Assembly: GCF_040549485.1 (NCBI RefSeq)
Contig: NZ_JBEPTK010000010.1
Coordinates: 124,001 to 188,000, forward strand
DNA: 64,000 nucleotides
DNA from: Constrictibacter sp. MBR-5
GTDB taxonomy: Bacteria > Pseudomonadota > Alphaproteobacteria > JAJUGE01
Direction of reading: 5' to 3'
Below, one piece after another: positions 20,072 through 28,510 of this stretch; positions within the stretch are counted from its first letter, which is position 1; each line of letters starts with the position of its first letter. The notes under the pieces were generated by a model. The model did no database searches and was not told the origin of the DNA. It was given only the letters and a program-made list of their open reading frames with translations. The translations under genes were made by a program, and so were the position numbers.

Positions 20072-20947
20072 CTACCAGACCATCTTGCCGGCGGCATAGG
20101 TCGGGCTGGCGCCCTCGCGGCGTGCCATGGCCTGGAGGCGCTCGTCCAGACTGGCGCCGGGCATGGCGGCGATCTCCTCGCCGTGGATGCCGTCCAGGAG
20201 GAGCAGCGAGTCGAGACCGGCCGCCGCCGCACCGGCGATGTCCGTGCGGAGGCTGTCGCCTATGCCCAGAACCCGCTCGGGCGGCAGGTCGAGCAGTTCC
20301 AGGCACGTCCGGTAGACCGAGGGATGCGGCTTGCCGTGATAGAAGACCTCGCCGCCCAATTCCTCGTAGCGCTTGGCGAACATGCCGGCACAGATCGACA
20401 TCTGCTCGCCGACGATCACCACCAGGTCCGGATTGGCGCAGATCATCGGCAGGCGCCGCGCCGCCGCCTCGGCGAGCACGCCCTCATACTTCTCGATGGG
20501 ATCGGCGTAGTCGTCGATGCCCGTGGCGAGGACGAAGTCGGCCTTCTCGACGCTCGGCACCATCTCGAGCCCCGTATCCTCGCGCACATCGTTGTCGCGC
20601 GGCGGGCCGAGGTGAAAGCACCGCGCGCCGAGCGCCGCATGCCAGGGGTCGGTGCGGTCGCGCAGCGCTAGGTGCGTCGCCTCGCCCGACGACATGGCAT
20701 GGTCGTAGCTGCTGCGCGGCACTCCCATCTCGTCGAGCCGTGCGGTCACCGAGCGTACGCGCCGCGGCGCATTCGAGAGAAGGCAGACCTTCTTGCCGGC
20801 CGCCTTCAGCGCGGCGAGGCATTCGGGCGCGCCGGGGAGCGGCGCCACGCCGTTGTGCACCGTGCCCCAGAGGTCGACCAGATAGCCGTCGTACGAGGAC
20901 GCGATCTGCCGCAGCCCCTCGATATGCCTCGTTGCCGTGTCGGTCAT
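20072..20947 (-). CDS. Class IIA HAD hydrolase (TIGR01459-like)
   Basis: 291 residues. HAD motif I is DGYLVDLWGTVHNG (first Asp near 20), motif II is CLLSNAPR, the lysine motif is GKPHPSVY, and motif IV is VLGIGDSLRTDIAGA. The cap domain between motifs II and III marks subclass IIA, related to NagD and nucleotide phosphatases. The second residue after the nucleophile is Trp rather than Asp (DLWGT), as in this particular family. Substrate unknown. It lies 19 bases after the flavin monooxygenase and is probably co-transcribed with it. Confidence 0.85.
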   Translation of the reverse strand: MTDTATRHIEGLRQIASSYDGYLVDLWGTVHNGVAPLPGAPECLAALKAAGKKVCLLSNAPRRVRSVTARLDEMGVPRSSYDHAMSSGEATHLALRDRTDPWHAALGARCFHLGPPRDNDVREDTGLEMVPSVEKADFVLATGIDDYADPIEKYEGVLAEAAARRLPMICANPDLVVIVGEQMSICAGMFAKRYEELGGEVFYHGKPHPSVYRTCLELLDLPPERVLGIGDSLRTDIAGAAAAGLDSLLLLDGIHGEEIAAMPGASLDERLQAMARREGASPTYAAGKMVW

Positions 20948-20966
20948 CGCCTGCCTTGTGCGTCGC

Positions 20967-22145
20967 TCATGCGGCCGGCTTCACGCCGAACCGCGGAAGG
21001 ACCTGAGTAGCGAACAATTCGATGGTCCGCATCAGTTTCTCGTGCGGGATCATTCCGTTGAACATCCAGCAGAAGAGCCAGTCGAGCGGGACGCGCGCCG
21101 CCGCCGCCTCGAGCTGGCGACAGACGGTGTCGACCGATCCGACCAGGGCGTAGCCGTCGCGCAGGAATTCCTCCGGCGACGGCATGCTGCCGTCGTCGGG
21201 GTCGACCATGCCGCGGCGGAAGCCGAACGGCTCGAACCAGACCTTGGCGGCGAAGCGGCTGGAATTCTCCCAGAGCGCCTGGGCCTCGGCGTCCGTGTCT
21301 GCGATCACCAGGTCGCGCAGGATGCCGACGCCGTCGCCGAGCGCCCGGCCGGAAGTGGCAGCGTAGACCTCGTAGAGGCGGCGCTCGGTCTTGCGGTGCA
21401 GCGGCGGCAGGATCGCGGTGACGCCCTCCTGCGCGCACCAGCGGATGCTGGCCTCGGAGGAGGCGAAGGGCTGGAACAGGGGCGGATGCGGCTTCTGCAG
21501 CGGCTTCGGCACGACCGCGACCGCCTTGACGATACCATCCTCCACGCCGCCGCCGAACATGTCGGTCGCCGGCAGGCGCCAGGGCGTGCCGTCGGCCGGC
21601 ACTTTCCAGTAGGTGCCGTCGAACGCGATCAGGTCCTCGGTCCAGCATTTCCGGATGAGCCGGAAATTCTCCTCGAAGGCGGCGCGGTTGGCGGCGTCGA
21701 TCTCGTCGTGCTGGTTCGGCGCGGCGCCGTGGATGCCGTGCGTCTGCTGCGCCATGATGTCGACCCAGCGCCGCTGGTAGCCGCGCGCGAAGCCGGCATT
21801 GGCGCGTCCGCCGGTCATGTGGTCGAGCATGGCGATGTTCTCGGCCACGCGCAGCGGGTTCTCGGCCGGCAGCACGATGCCGAGCTGGCCGACCCGGATC
21901 CGCTTCGTCTGCATCGCGATGTAGAGATCGAGCAGGACCGGATTGTTGGAGAGTTCCATTCCCTCGATCTGGAAATGATGCTCGGTGAAGCTGATCGAGT
22001 CGTAGCCGAGGTCGTCGGCGAGACGGGCCTGGCCGGAGAGCTCGGCCAGCATGCGCGTGTAGAGGTCGCCGCGCAGGCCGGCCATGCCGGCCTCGATCTC
22101 GGCACGGCTGCCGATCGACGGCAGGTAGAAGAGGGATGTCTTCAA
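20967..22145 (-). CDS. LLM-class flavin-dependent oxidoreductase (luciferase-like)
   Basis: 392 residues. A bacterial-luciferase-like barrel starting KTSLFYLPSIGSR, with GYDSISFTEHHFQIEG near 50 and NPVLLDLYIAMQTKRIRVGQLGIVLP, typical of the long LLM monooxygenases that use FMNH2 from a partner reductase. Substrate unknown. The start is TTG 22145: AAGGAAA lies about ten bases upstream and the conserved fold starts at the next codon, while upstream in-frame residues look non-coding. It probably heads a two-gene unit with the HAD gene. Confidence 0.82.
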   Translation of the reverse strand: MKTSLFYLPSIGSRAEIEAGMAGLRGDLYTRMLAELSGQARLADDLGYDSISFTEHHFQIEGMELSNNPVLLDLYIAMQTKRIRVGQLGIVLPAENPLRVAENIAMLDHMTGGRANAGFARGYQRRWVDIMAQQTHGIHGAAPNQHDEIDAANRAAFEENFRLIRKCWTEDLIAFDGTYWKVPADGTPWRLPATDMFGGGVEDGIVKAVAVVPKPLQKPHPPLFQPFASSEASIRWCAQEGVTAILPPLHRKTERRLYEVYAATSGRALGDGVGILRDLVIADTDAEAQALWENSSRFAAKVWFEPFGFRRGMVDPDDGSMPSPEEFLRDGYALVGSVDTVCRQLEAAAARVPLDWLFCWMFNGMIPHEKLMRTIELFATQVLPRFGVKPAA

Positions 22146-22218
22146 CGGGGCGTTTCCTTCGGCCGTTTCCACTCCGGCCGTCGTGCGACCGGTCGCCGTT
22201 GAGCGCGGCTTGGCAGCG

Positions 22219-22248
22219 ACTCTAAGTGGCGGCCTCGCGGATTGTAAA
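22219..22248 (-). promoter_or_regulatory. Promoter for the LLM oxidoreductase
   Basis: TTTACA (22243-22248) and TAGAGT (22219-22224) on the minus strand are 18 bases apart. The predicted leader is about 65 bases. Confidence 0.5.
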
Positions 22249-22266
22249 CGTGACCCCGGAACGCCC

Positions 22267-23487
22267 TCAGGCGGCGTCGGAACTGAGGCGGGGCTCGCCG
22301 AAAAGGTAGCCCTGACCGAGTTCGATGTTGAACTCAAGCAGTTCGACGAGCTGCCGCTCGGTCTCGATCTTCTCCAGGATCAGGACGATCCCGTGATCCG
22401 CCAGCCGGCGCCGCAGCTGAAAGAGCGAGCCCTCCCACGGGCCCTGGGTGTCGGCGTCCTGGAACAGCGACGCGGCGACCTTGACGAAGCCGAAATTGCG
22501 CTGCGCCAGCATCGCCGGATCGACCGTCAGATCCTCGACATTGTCCAGCGAGAAGCGGATGCCGGCGCGGGCGAGCCGGTCGAGATGGCCGATCATCGTG
22601 GGGTCCGACAGGTCGGCGTCGGGCTGCGCGATCTCGAAGATCAGGTTGGACGCGAGGTCGTCGTTCTGACGCAGGAAATCGATGAAGTCGCCGATGAAGT
22701 CGCTGTCGGCCAGGCTGCGGCGCGAGATGTTGCAGAAGAAGCCGACCCCGGCATTCTTCGTGCGTGCCTTGCGGATCAACTGGATGCAGCGGAAGAGCAG
22801 CATGTTGTCGATCGCCGGGAGCAGATTCTCGCGCGCCACGAGCGGCAGATAGGCCTCCGGATTGACGAAGGTACCGTCCTCGGCGCGCAGGCGCGAGAAG
22901 CACTCGTAGAAGCGCCGGCGCCGCTGCGGCAGGCCGACCACCGGCTGCAGGAACAGCTCGACCCGGCCGGCGCTGAGCGACCGGCGCACGGTGTCCAGCA
23001 CCGAATGCTCGTCCGCCTCCGCCGTCGGACCCGAAGCGGACGCCAGGGGCGTCAAAACCGGGGCAGCACCGTTCTGGGACACGATCCGCGGCGGTGCGGC
23101 CGGACTGCCCTCCCGCGCCCACAGCTGCTCGACCAGCCTCTGCAGCACACGCACCTCGGCCATGACCTCCTTCAGGCCGCCGCCCGCGTGTCCGGCGCGC
23201 TCCAGCGCGGCGAAGATCTGGCGAGCCTCGTCGCGCGCCCGATCGAGTTCCGCGGCAACCTTGTCGTGGTCGTCGCGCAGGCCGTCGAGCTGCCGGCGCA
23301 GCGCCGTCTCGCTGCGCCAGCCGAGCCAGCCGAGATGCATGACGGCGATCGCCAAAGCGGCACAGCCGCCGAGTGCCGCGGCGGTCGCCGCGCCGACATC
23401 CGGGCTTTCCGCCGCAAGCCCGACCGCGCCACCGATCGCGAACACGGCGTAACCGATCGCTATGAAGACGTGCGCGACGAGGGACAT
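22267..23487 (-). CDS. Membrane-linked degenerate EAL-domain protein (TipF-like)
   Basis: 406 residues from ATG 23487. Two hydrophobic segments (about 2-24 and 32-56) are followed by a predicted coiled coil (about 58-125) and a C-terminal EAL domain (about 165-400). Catalytic motifs are eroded: the EAL motif reads YECFSR, the DDFGTG loop reads LDNVED, and only scattered ligands (CNIS, VKVA, EKIET, GYLFG) remain. It is probably a cyclic-di-GMP sensor or scaffold, not an esterase. The layout matches TipF of Caulobacter, a flagellar placement factor; that match is inference. It follows pyrD on the same strand. An ATG at 23529 is possible. Confidence 0.8.
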   Translation of the reverse strand: MSLVAHVFIAIGYAVFAIGGAVGLAAESPDVGAATAAALGGCAALAIAVMHLGWLGWRSETALRRQLDGLRDDHDKVAAELDRARDEARQIFAALERAGHAGGGLKEVMAEVRVLQRLVEQLWAREGSPAAPPRIVSQNGAAPVLTPLASASGPTAEADEHSVLDTVRRSLSAGRVELFLQPVVGLPQRRRRFYECFSRLRAEDGTFVNPEAYLPLVARENLLPAIDNMLLFRCIQLIRKARTKNAGVGFFCNISRRSLADSDFIGDFIDFLRQNDDLASNLIFEIAQPDADLSDPTMIGHLDRLARAGIRFSLDNVEDLTVDPAMLAQRNFGFVKVAASLFQDADTQGPWEGSLFQLRRRLADHGIVLILEKIETERQLVELLEFNIELGQGYLFGEPRLSSDAA

Positions 23488-23542
23488 GAAGCGGTTCCGA
23501 TGAGGATGCCCCGACAGTGGGGCGGCCATGCTGAATTTTGAG

Positions 23543-24649
23543 TTAAACTGGACGGACCGCGGCGGTGCCGACGGCCTCGGCGACCGACGTGAAGCCGTCG
23601 GCCTTCAGGAGCGCCGCGAGATCCCGTCGTATCCGCCCGATCAGCGCCGGCCCGTCATACACCAGGGCCGAGTAGAGCTGCACCAGGGTCGCCCCAGCGC
23701 GGATCTTCGCATAGGCGTCCGCACCGCTGGAAATTCCGCCGACCCCGACCAAGGGCATCGCCCCGCCCAGCGCACCGTGGAACCGGGCGAGAACCTGTGT
23801 GGACAGGTCGAACAGCGGACGGCCGCTGAGCCCGCCCGCCTGCTTGCGGTGCGGGCTGCGCAACCCGTCGGGACGGGCGATCGTGGTATTGCCGACGATC
23901 AGCCCCTGGACCAGCAGGGCGCCGGCGGGCCGCCGCAGGTCCAGCAGGACCTCCGCGACGTCGGCGACCCCCGCCTCGTCGAGGTCGGGCGCCACCTTGA
24001 CCAGCAGGGCCGGGGCGCGTGCCGAGACGGCCTCCCCCAGCGCTTCGCCCACGCGGCCGAGCAGCGACGACAGAGCCGCCCGCCCCTGGAGGCTGCGCAA
24101 TCCCGGCGTGTTGGGCGACGAGACGTTGATGACCAGGAAGTCGGCGTGGGGTGCGAAGACGCGCACACCGTGGGCGAAGTCGGCCGCCGGGTCGCGCGTC
24201 TCCTTGTTCATGCCGATGTTAACGCCGACGATGCCGGTCGCGGCCGGGTCGTCGCGCCGGAAGCGCGCCAGCCTTTCGACCACCGCCGCGGAGCCTTCGC
24301 TGTTGAACCCCATGCGATTGATGACCGCGCGGTCCTCGGCGAGCCGGAACAGGCGCGGGCGCGGATTCCCCGGCTGCGGCAGCGGCGTCACGCCGCCGAT
24401 CTCGACGAAGCCGGCGCCCTGCGCCAGCATCCCGGCGATCGCCTCAGCATGCTTGTCGAAGCCCGCGGCGATGCCGACCGGATTGCGGAAGCGGCGGCCG
24501 AACAGTTCGACCGCCATGACGGGGTCGTCGGGAGTGGTGTCGCGCGGCAGCAGGCCGCTCGCCAGGGCGCGGAGCGCCAGGCGGTGCGCCGTCTCCGGCG
24601 GCAGCAGCGCGGCGAGCCGTACCAGGGCCCGGGAGGTGGACAGGTTCAT
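23543..24649 (-). CDS. pyrD: Dihydroorotate dehydrogenase (quinone), class 2
   Basis: 368 residues. It oxidises dihydroorotate to orotate in pyrimidine synthesis, feeding electrons to quinone at the membrane. The N-terminal helical extension (residues 1-40) that contacts the membrane marks class 2. [30 protein letters not shown] (with the catalytic Ser) and the phosphate-binding [19 protein letters not shown] are all intact. Start ATG 24649; an in-frame ATG at 24697 is less likely because class-2 enzymes begin close to this helix. Confidence 0.93.
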   Translation of the reverse strand: MNLSTSRALVRLAALLPPETAHRLALRALASGLLPRDTTPDDPVMAVELFGRRFRNPVGIAAGFDKHAEAIAGMLAQGAGFVEIGGVTPLPQPGNPRPRLFRLAEDRAVINRMGFNSEGSAAVVERLARFRRDDPAATGIVGVNIGMNKETRDPAADFAHGVRVFAPHADFLVINVSSPNTPGLRSLQGRAALSSLLGRVGEALGEAVSARAPALLVKVAPDLDEAGVADVAEVLLDLRRPAGALLVQGLIVGNTTIARPDGLRSPHRKQAGGLSGRPLFDLSTQVLARFHGALGGAMPLVGVGGISSGADAYAKIRAGATLVQLYSALVYDGPALIGRIRRDLAALLKADGFTSVAEAVGTAAVRPV

Positions 24650-24817
24650 GGGAATGCCGGCCGTCGTTCGCGGGTTCGGGAGCTCGTGAGACCGCATGCT
24701 ATGCCGATCGCGGGCGCGGACGAAGGGATCGATTGCACGGCCCTCTGCCGGCCGGTTGACATCGCCCCGGGCGTGGTGCGGGATCGTGGCGTCTGCCGAC
24801 CGTCAACCGGACCCGCC

Positions 24818-25597
24818 ATGCTGCTGCTCTACGATGTCGCGCTCTCGCCATTCGCCCAGAAGGTGAAGATGGCGATGATCGAGAAGGGCCTGGCATTCGA
24901 CGTGCGGGTGCCGACGCTGGGGGCGCCCGACGATGCTTTCGCCACCGCGAGCCCACGCCACGAGGTCCCTGCCCTGATCGACGACGGCTTCGCGGTCTTC
25001 GAGTCGAACGTGATCCTCGACTATCTCGAGGACAAATGGCCGGAGCCCGCGCTGCGGCCGGCCTCGCCCGAGGCCGCCGCCCGATGGCGCATGATCGCCG
25101 CAGTCTGCGACACGCAGTTCGAGGCCATCAACTGGGCGCTGACGGAGATCCGCGTCATGCACCGCGCCGAGGGCGAACTGGCCGAGCGTATGCTGGCACG
25201 CGCCGGCGAAGAACTCGCGGGCCTGCGCGGGTGGCTCGCGCGGGCACTCGGCGATCACGACTGGTTCGGCAGGGACCGGTTCGGCATGTGCGACATTACC
25301 GTCTTCCCCTACCTCGCCAGCGCGACCTTCCACGGCCATGGTGCCGAGCCGGGGTCGCCGCTGGCGCTCTGGCTCGCGCGGATGCGGGCGCGGGAGAGCA
25401 CGCGACGGGTGCTCGCCGATGCGAAGGCCGCCCTGACCACGACCGCCGCGGAGATCCGCGCGAAGGCCCTGTCGGGAGAACGGCCGCGGCAATATCGCGA
25501 CCATCGGCTGGAGTTCATGCTGCGCGCCGGCGGCGGCGCGATCGTGGAGCGGGGGCTGGCCGAGGGGACCATCCGCTTCTCGACCCTGCCGCGCTGA
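24818..25597 (+). CDS. Glutathione S-transferase family protein
   Basis: 259 residues. An N-terminal thioredoxin-like domain (LLLYDVALSPFAQKVKMAMIEKGL, with VPALIDDGFAVFESNVILDYLED holding the glutathione Pro and Glu-Ser motif) is followed by an all-helical C-terminal domain (about 90-210) and an unusual C-terminal tail. The SPFAQKV region has Ser where some classes use Cys or Tyr. Substrate unknown. Start ATG 24818. A perfect TTGACA (24756-24761) lies upstream but no clear -10 follows it. Its tail is convergent with glk across a short GTCCGG/CCGGAC hairpin (25631-25646). Confidence 0.85.
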   Translation: MLLLYDVALSPFAQKVKMAMIEKGLAFDVRVPTLGAPDDAFATASPRHEVPALIDDGFAVFESNVILDYLEDKWPEPALRPASPEAAARWRMIAAVCDTQFEAINWALTEIRVMHRAEGELAERMLARAGEELAGLRGWLARALGDHDWFGRDRFGMCDITVFPYLASATFHGHGAEPGSPLALWLARMRARESTRRVLADAKAALTTTAAEIRAKALSGERPRQYRDHRLEFMLRAGGGAIVERGLAEGTIRFSTLPR

Positions 25598-25646
25598 AGC
25601 GTCCGCAACGCGCTTCCGAAAGCAGAGACCGTCCGGACGACCGGAC

Positions 25647-26633
25647 TCAGGCGGCGACGCCCGGCTTCTCGTCCTCGAGCAGTGCCGCGAGACCGAGGAA
25701 GGCGGGCACCGGATCGACGATGACCGCGGTCGGGATCGCGGCGAGATAGGCGCGGAATCGACCCTTGTCCTCGAACCGCTCGCGGAACCCCGATCGCAGG
25801 AATACGTCGCCCAGCCTGGGCACGATGCCGCCGGCGATGAAGACGCCGCCCCGCGCGCCCAGCGTGAGGGCGAGGTTTGAGGCGGCGGTGCCCAGCATAC
25901 AGCACAGCATGTCCACGGCTTCGCGGCAGAGCGGGTCGCCGGCGGCGCCCCGGCGGGTGATATCCTCCGGATCGAGGGCGTCGGCACGCGCCCCCTCGAC
26001 CATAGCCAGCGACTCGTAGAGGTTCACCAGCCCCTGCCCCGACACGACCCGCTCGACCGACACGTGGTGGTAGCGGTTTCGCAGCAGGCGCAGGACCTCG
26101 CTCTCCCGATCGTCGGCGGGCGACATGGTCGCGTGCCCGCCTTCCGCCGCCAGCGCCACCCAGCGGCCCATCGCCGGCACGAGGCCGGACATCCCGAGCC
26201 CGGTCCCTGGTCCGAGGACCGCGAGCGGTGCGCCAGCGACAGCCTTGCCGCCACCGACGGAACGCAGGTCATGCGGCTGCAGACGGGGCAGCGACAGGGC
26301 GACAGCCGTGAAGTCGTTGATGACCTCCAACCGGTCGAGTCCTAGCCGGCGGCGCACCGCCTCGATCGAGAAGGCCCAGTTCCGGTTCGTCAGCGATACG
26401 CGGTCGCCGATGATCGGGCTGGCCACCGCAAAAGCCGCGCGCCGCGGCCGGGGAAACGCGGGCAGCGCCTCCAGGTAGGCCTCCACAGCCTCGGCCAGGC
26501 CGTCATGATCCTCCGCGCGGAGGGTGAGCGGCCCGACCGGTCGGCCGTCCGTCCCGACCCGGGCGAAGCGGGCGTTCGTGCCGCCGATGTCGGCCACCAG
26601 CGCCGCGCCGTCCGCCGCTCCGACACCCGACAT
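25647..26633 (-). CDS. glk: Glucokinase
   Basis: 328 residues. ATP-dependent phosphorylation of glucose to glucose-6-phosphate. The ASKHA phosphate-1 motif DIGGTNARFA is at 15-24, the catalytic base D108 lies in INDFTA, and GPGTGLGMSG and the EGGHA motif follow. The ATG at 26633 lies one base after the trehalose-phosphate synthase stop, with GAGGGAG upstream, so translation is coupled. Its product is a substrate of that synthase. Confidence 0.93.
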   Translation of the reverse strand: MSGVGAADGAALVADIGGTNARFARVGTDGRPVGPLTLRAEDHDGLAEAVEAYLEALPAFPRPRRAAFAVASPIIGDRVSLTNRNWAFSIEAVRRRLGLDRLEVINDFTAVALSLPRLQPHDLRSVGGGKAVAGAPLAVLGPGTGLGMSGLVPAMGRWVALAAEGGHATMSPADDRESEVLRLLRNRYHHVSVERVVSGQGLVNLYESLAMVEGARADALDPEDITRRGAAGDPLCREAVDMLCCMLGTAASNLALTLGARGGVFIAGGIVPRLGDVFLRSGFRERFEDKGRFRAYLAAIPTAVIVDPVPAFLGLAALLEDEKPGVAA

Positions 26634-26634
26634 G

Positions 26635-28020
26635 TCAGAACGCTCCCTCGGGCATGGCCGACAGCGCATCGACGTAGCGCTCGCGCCAGGCGGTGATGTC
26701 GTTGCGCCGGAGCACCGCGATCATCTCCTCCCAGCGCTCGCGACGTTCCCCCAAGGGCATGTCGAGCGCGCGCTGCAGGGCGTCGGCGACGCCTTCGCAG
26801 TCATGCGGGTTCACGATCAGGGCGGCACCGAGCTCGCGGGCGGCACCAGCGAAGCGCGACAGCACGAGCATGCCGGGGTTCTCCGGGTCCTGGCTCGCGA
26901 CATACTCCTTCGCCACGAGGTTCATCCCATCGCGGAGCGGCGTCACCAGTCCCACGGCGCTGGTCCGCAGGAACCCCGTCAGGGTGCGGCGGTTGAAGCC
27001 CTTGTTCAGATAGCGCACCGGCACCCAGTCGAACTCGGCGAAGCGTCCGTTGATGCTGCCTGCCATATGTTCGAGCCGCTCGCGCAGTTCGGAATATTGC
27101 TGCACGTCGGTGCGCGACGGCGGGGCGATCTGCATGAACGTCACCCGGCCGCGATTCGCGGGATAGGCGCTCATCAGGTTCTCGAACGACTGGAATCGCT
27201 CGGGAATTCCCTTGCTGTAGTCGAGGCGGTCGACACCGATGATCAGCGAGCGCCCGCCCAGGCTGGCCCGCAGGCGCTCCGTGTGCCGGCTGCCGGCAGC
27301 CTCCGCCGCCTGCGCCTCGACGGTGTCGGTGTCGAGCCCGATCGGATAGGCGGCGGCGCGGAAGGTACGACCATAGGCCCGGAACAGTCCGTCGCCGAGG
27401 ACCTCGCCCCGCGCCTCGAAGCGGATGTAGTCGCGGAACGCATTGAGGTCGTTCTCGGTCTGGAAGCCGACGAGGTCGTACGCGCAGAGCGCGCGGATCA
27501 GCGTCTCGTGCTCGGGCAGCGCCGTGAGAATCTCGTAGGCGGGAAAGGGCGTGTGCAGGAAGAAGCCGATCCGGTTGCGCACCCCGGCGCGGCGCAGTTC
27601 TTCCCCCATCGGGATGAGGTGATAGTCCTGGACCCAGATGATGTCCTCGCCGCGCAGGAGGGGGTTCAGCTTGCGGGCGAACAGGCTGTTCACCCGCCTA
27701 TAGCCCGCGAAGTTCGTGCGGGCGTAACTCATCAGGTCGACGCGGTAGTGGAACAGCGGCCAGAGCGTGCTGTTGGCGAAGCCGTTGTAATATTCGTCCA
27801 GGTCCTGCTGGCTGAGATCCATCGTGGCGTAGGTGAGGCGCCCGACACGATGGATGTGCGGCTGCTCGGGCGGGCTAGCCTTGGTCTCGCCGCTCCAGCC
27901 GAACCAGATCCCCCCGGATGCCTTGAGAGCCGCCAGCATCGCGACGGCGAGGCCGCCCGCGGCCGCCTTGCCCTCGGTGACCCGGGCGACGCGGTTCGAG
28001 ATCACGATCAGTCGGCTCAT
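26635..28020 (-). CDS. otsA: Alpha,alpha-trehalose-phosphate synthase (UDP-forming)
   Basis: 461 residues, glycosyltransferase family 20. It makes trehalose-6-phosphate from UDP-glucose and glucose-6-phosphate for osmoprotection. RLIVISNRVARV and the glycine loop GGLAVAML open the N-terminal domain; WVQDYHLIPMGEELR, FFLHTPFP and GVDRLDYSKGIPERF are the donor- and acceptor-site motifs. The start is ATG 28020 because the family begins at this strand; longer upstream frames look non-coding. No trehalose-phosphatase gene (otsB) is in the window. It forms a unit with glk. Confidence 0.95.
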   Translation of the reverse strand: MSRLIVISNRVARVTEGKAAAGGLAVAMLAALKASGGIWFGWSGETKASPPEQPHIHRVGRLTYATMDLSQQDLDEYYNGFANSTLWPLFHYRVDLMSYARTNFAGYRRVNSLFARKLNPLLRGEDIIWVQDYHLIPMGEELRRAGVRNRIGFFLHTPFPAYEILTALPEHETLIRALCAYDLVGFQTENDLNAFRDYIRFEARGEVLGDGLFRAYGRTFRAAAYPIGLDTDTVEAQAAEAAGSRHTERLRASLGGRSLIIGVDRLDYSKGIPERFQSFENLMSAYPANRGRVTFMQIAPPSRTDVQQYSELRERLEHMAGSINGRFAEFDWVPVRYLNKGFNRRTLTGFLRTSAVGLVTPLRDGMNLVAKEYVASQDPENPGMLVLSRFAGAARELGAALIVNPHDCEGVADALQRALDMPLGERRERWEEMIAVLRRNDITAWRERYVDALSAMPEGAF

Positions 28021-28138
28021 GAGGGCTCTGCTGTCTCCGGACGGGATGCCAATGCGGCCGCGAGGGTGGTTCGAATGCCTCGTCGGTTCCGTGTGACCAA
28101 CGTCATATCGAGGCCACCGTTCACGAAGCATTCTCGCC

Positions 28139-28147
28139 ATTATGCCA
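28139..28147 (-). promoter_or_regulatory. Candidate extended -10 promoter for otsA-glk
   Basis: On the minus strand TGGCATAAT contains a TGN extension and CATAAT, five of six consensus bases, about 120 bases before otsA. No -35 match is visible. Confidence 0.35.
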
Positions 28148-28312
28148 CGCACCGGGTTGCCAGCGCCGCACATTCGACCATCTGCACATGCGTGCATCGA
28201 ATGCAGGGGCGCCATGCGTTTATTGCATTGCAGCAGATTGTGCGGCGAATTCCGGGACGACGCCGGCAGAAATCCTGGAAGATACGGAAATATCGCGGCT
28301 TTCCCTTACCGC

Positions 28313-28341
28313 TTGACACCGCATGTGCGAGACACTAGTTT
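28313..28341 (+). promoter_or_regulatory. Promoter of the small RNA
   Basis: A perfect TTGACA (28313-28318), a 17-base spacer and TAGTTT (28336-28341). The expected start point is near 28348. Confidence 0.75.
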
Positions 28342-28347
28342 TTGCAG

Positions 28348-28441
28348 TGCGACACGGGCGGCGCCCGCCGCTCTGTCGTACACCCATCTTGGGCGTTTCC
28401 TCCCTGAACTTGGGCCGTGCGAAAGCACGGCCCCTTTTTTT
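28348..28441 (+). ncRNA. Small RNA, probable alpha-r8/MmgR (suhB) family
   Basis: A unit of about 94 bases bounded by a strong promoter and an intrinsic terminator, with no start codon and ribosome site. Hairpin 1 pairs CGACA+CGGGC with GCCCG...TGTCG (28350-28378). Hairpin 2 pairs CCCA with TGGG (28383-28393). Then comes single-stranded TTTCCTCCCT (28396-28405), followed by a terminator hairpin GGGCCGTGC-GAAA-GCACGGCCC (28412-28433) with a GNRA loop and T7 (28435-28441). The alpha-r8 family, first studied as MmgR in Sinorhizobium, is known for a conserved unpaired UUUCCUCCCU between two hairpins, which could pair with ribosome binding sites. The family call is from recalled motif and layout; no covariance search was run. 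Confidence 0.75.
28412..28441 (+). terminator. Intrinsic terminator of the small RNA
   Basis: A 9-bp perfect stem GGGCCGTGC / GCACGGCCC with a GAAA loop, then C and seven T. Confidence 0.93.
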
Positions 28442-28510
28442 GTCCCGCGTTTCGGAACGAAAGCGGCGGCCGCCGAACGATCGGCCGGCAAGGGATGGGC
28501 GGGGAACGGC

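Larger units (their letters stand above)
28021..28510. other. 490-base gene-free stretch between otsA and the amidohydrolase gene
   Basis: It is more AT-rich than its surroundings. It holds a candidate otsA promoter (28139-28147, minus), an inverted repeat TGCAT-CGA-ATGCA (28193-28205), and a complete small RNA unit (promoter 28313-28341, RNA to 28441). I see no protein-coding gene in it. Confidence 0.7.

Noticed and set aside
23528-24817. Plus-strand open frame extending upstream of the GST for 430 codons
   Set aside because: It lies opposite pyrD; high GC keeps the antisense frame open. The GST fold begins at ATG 24818.
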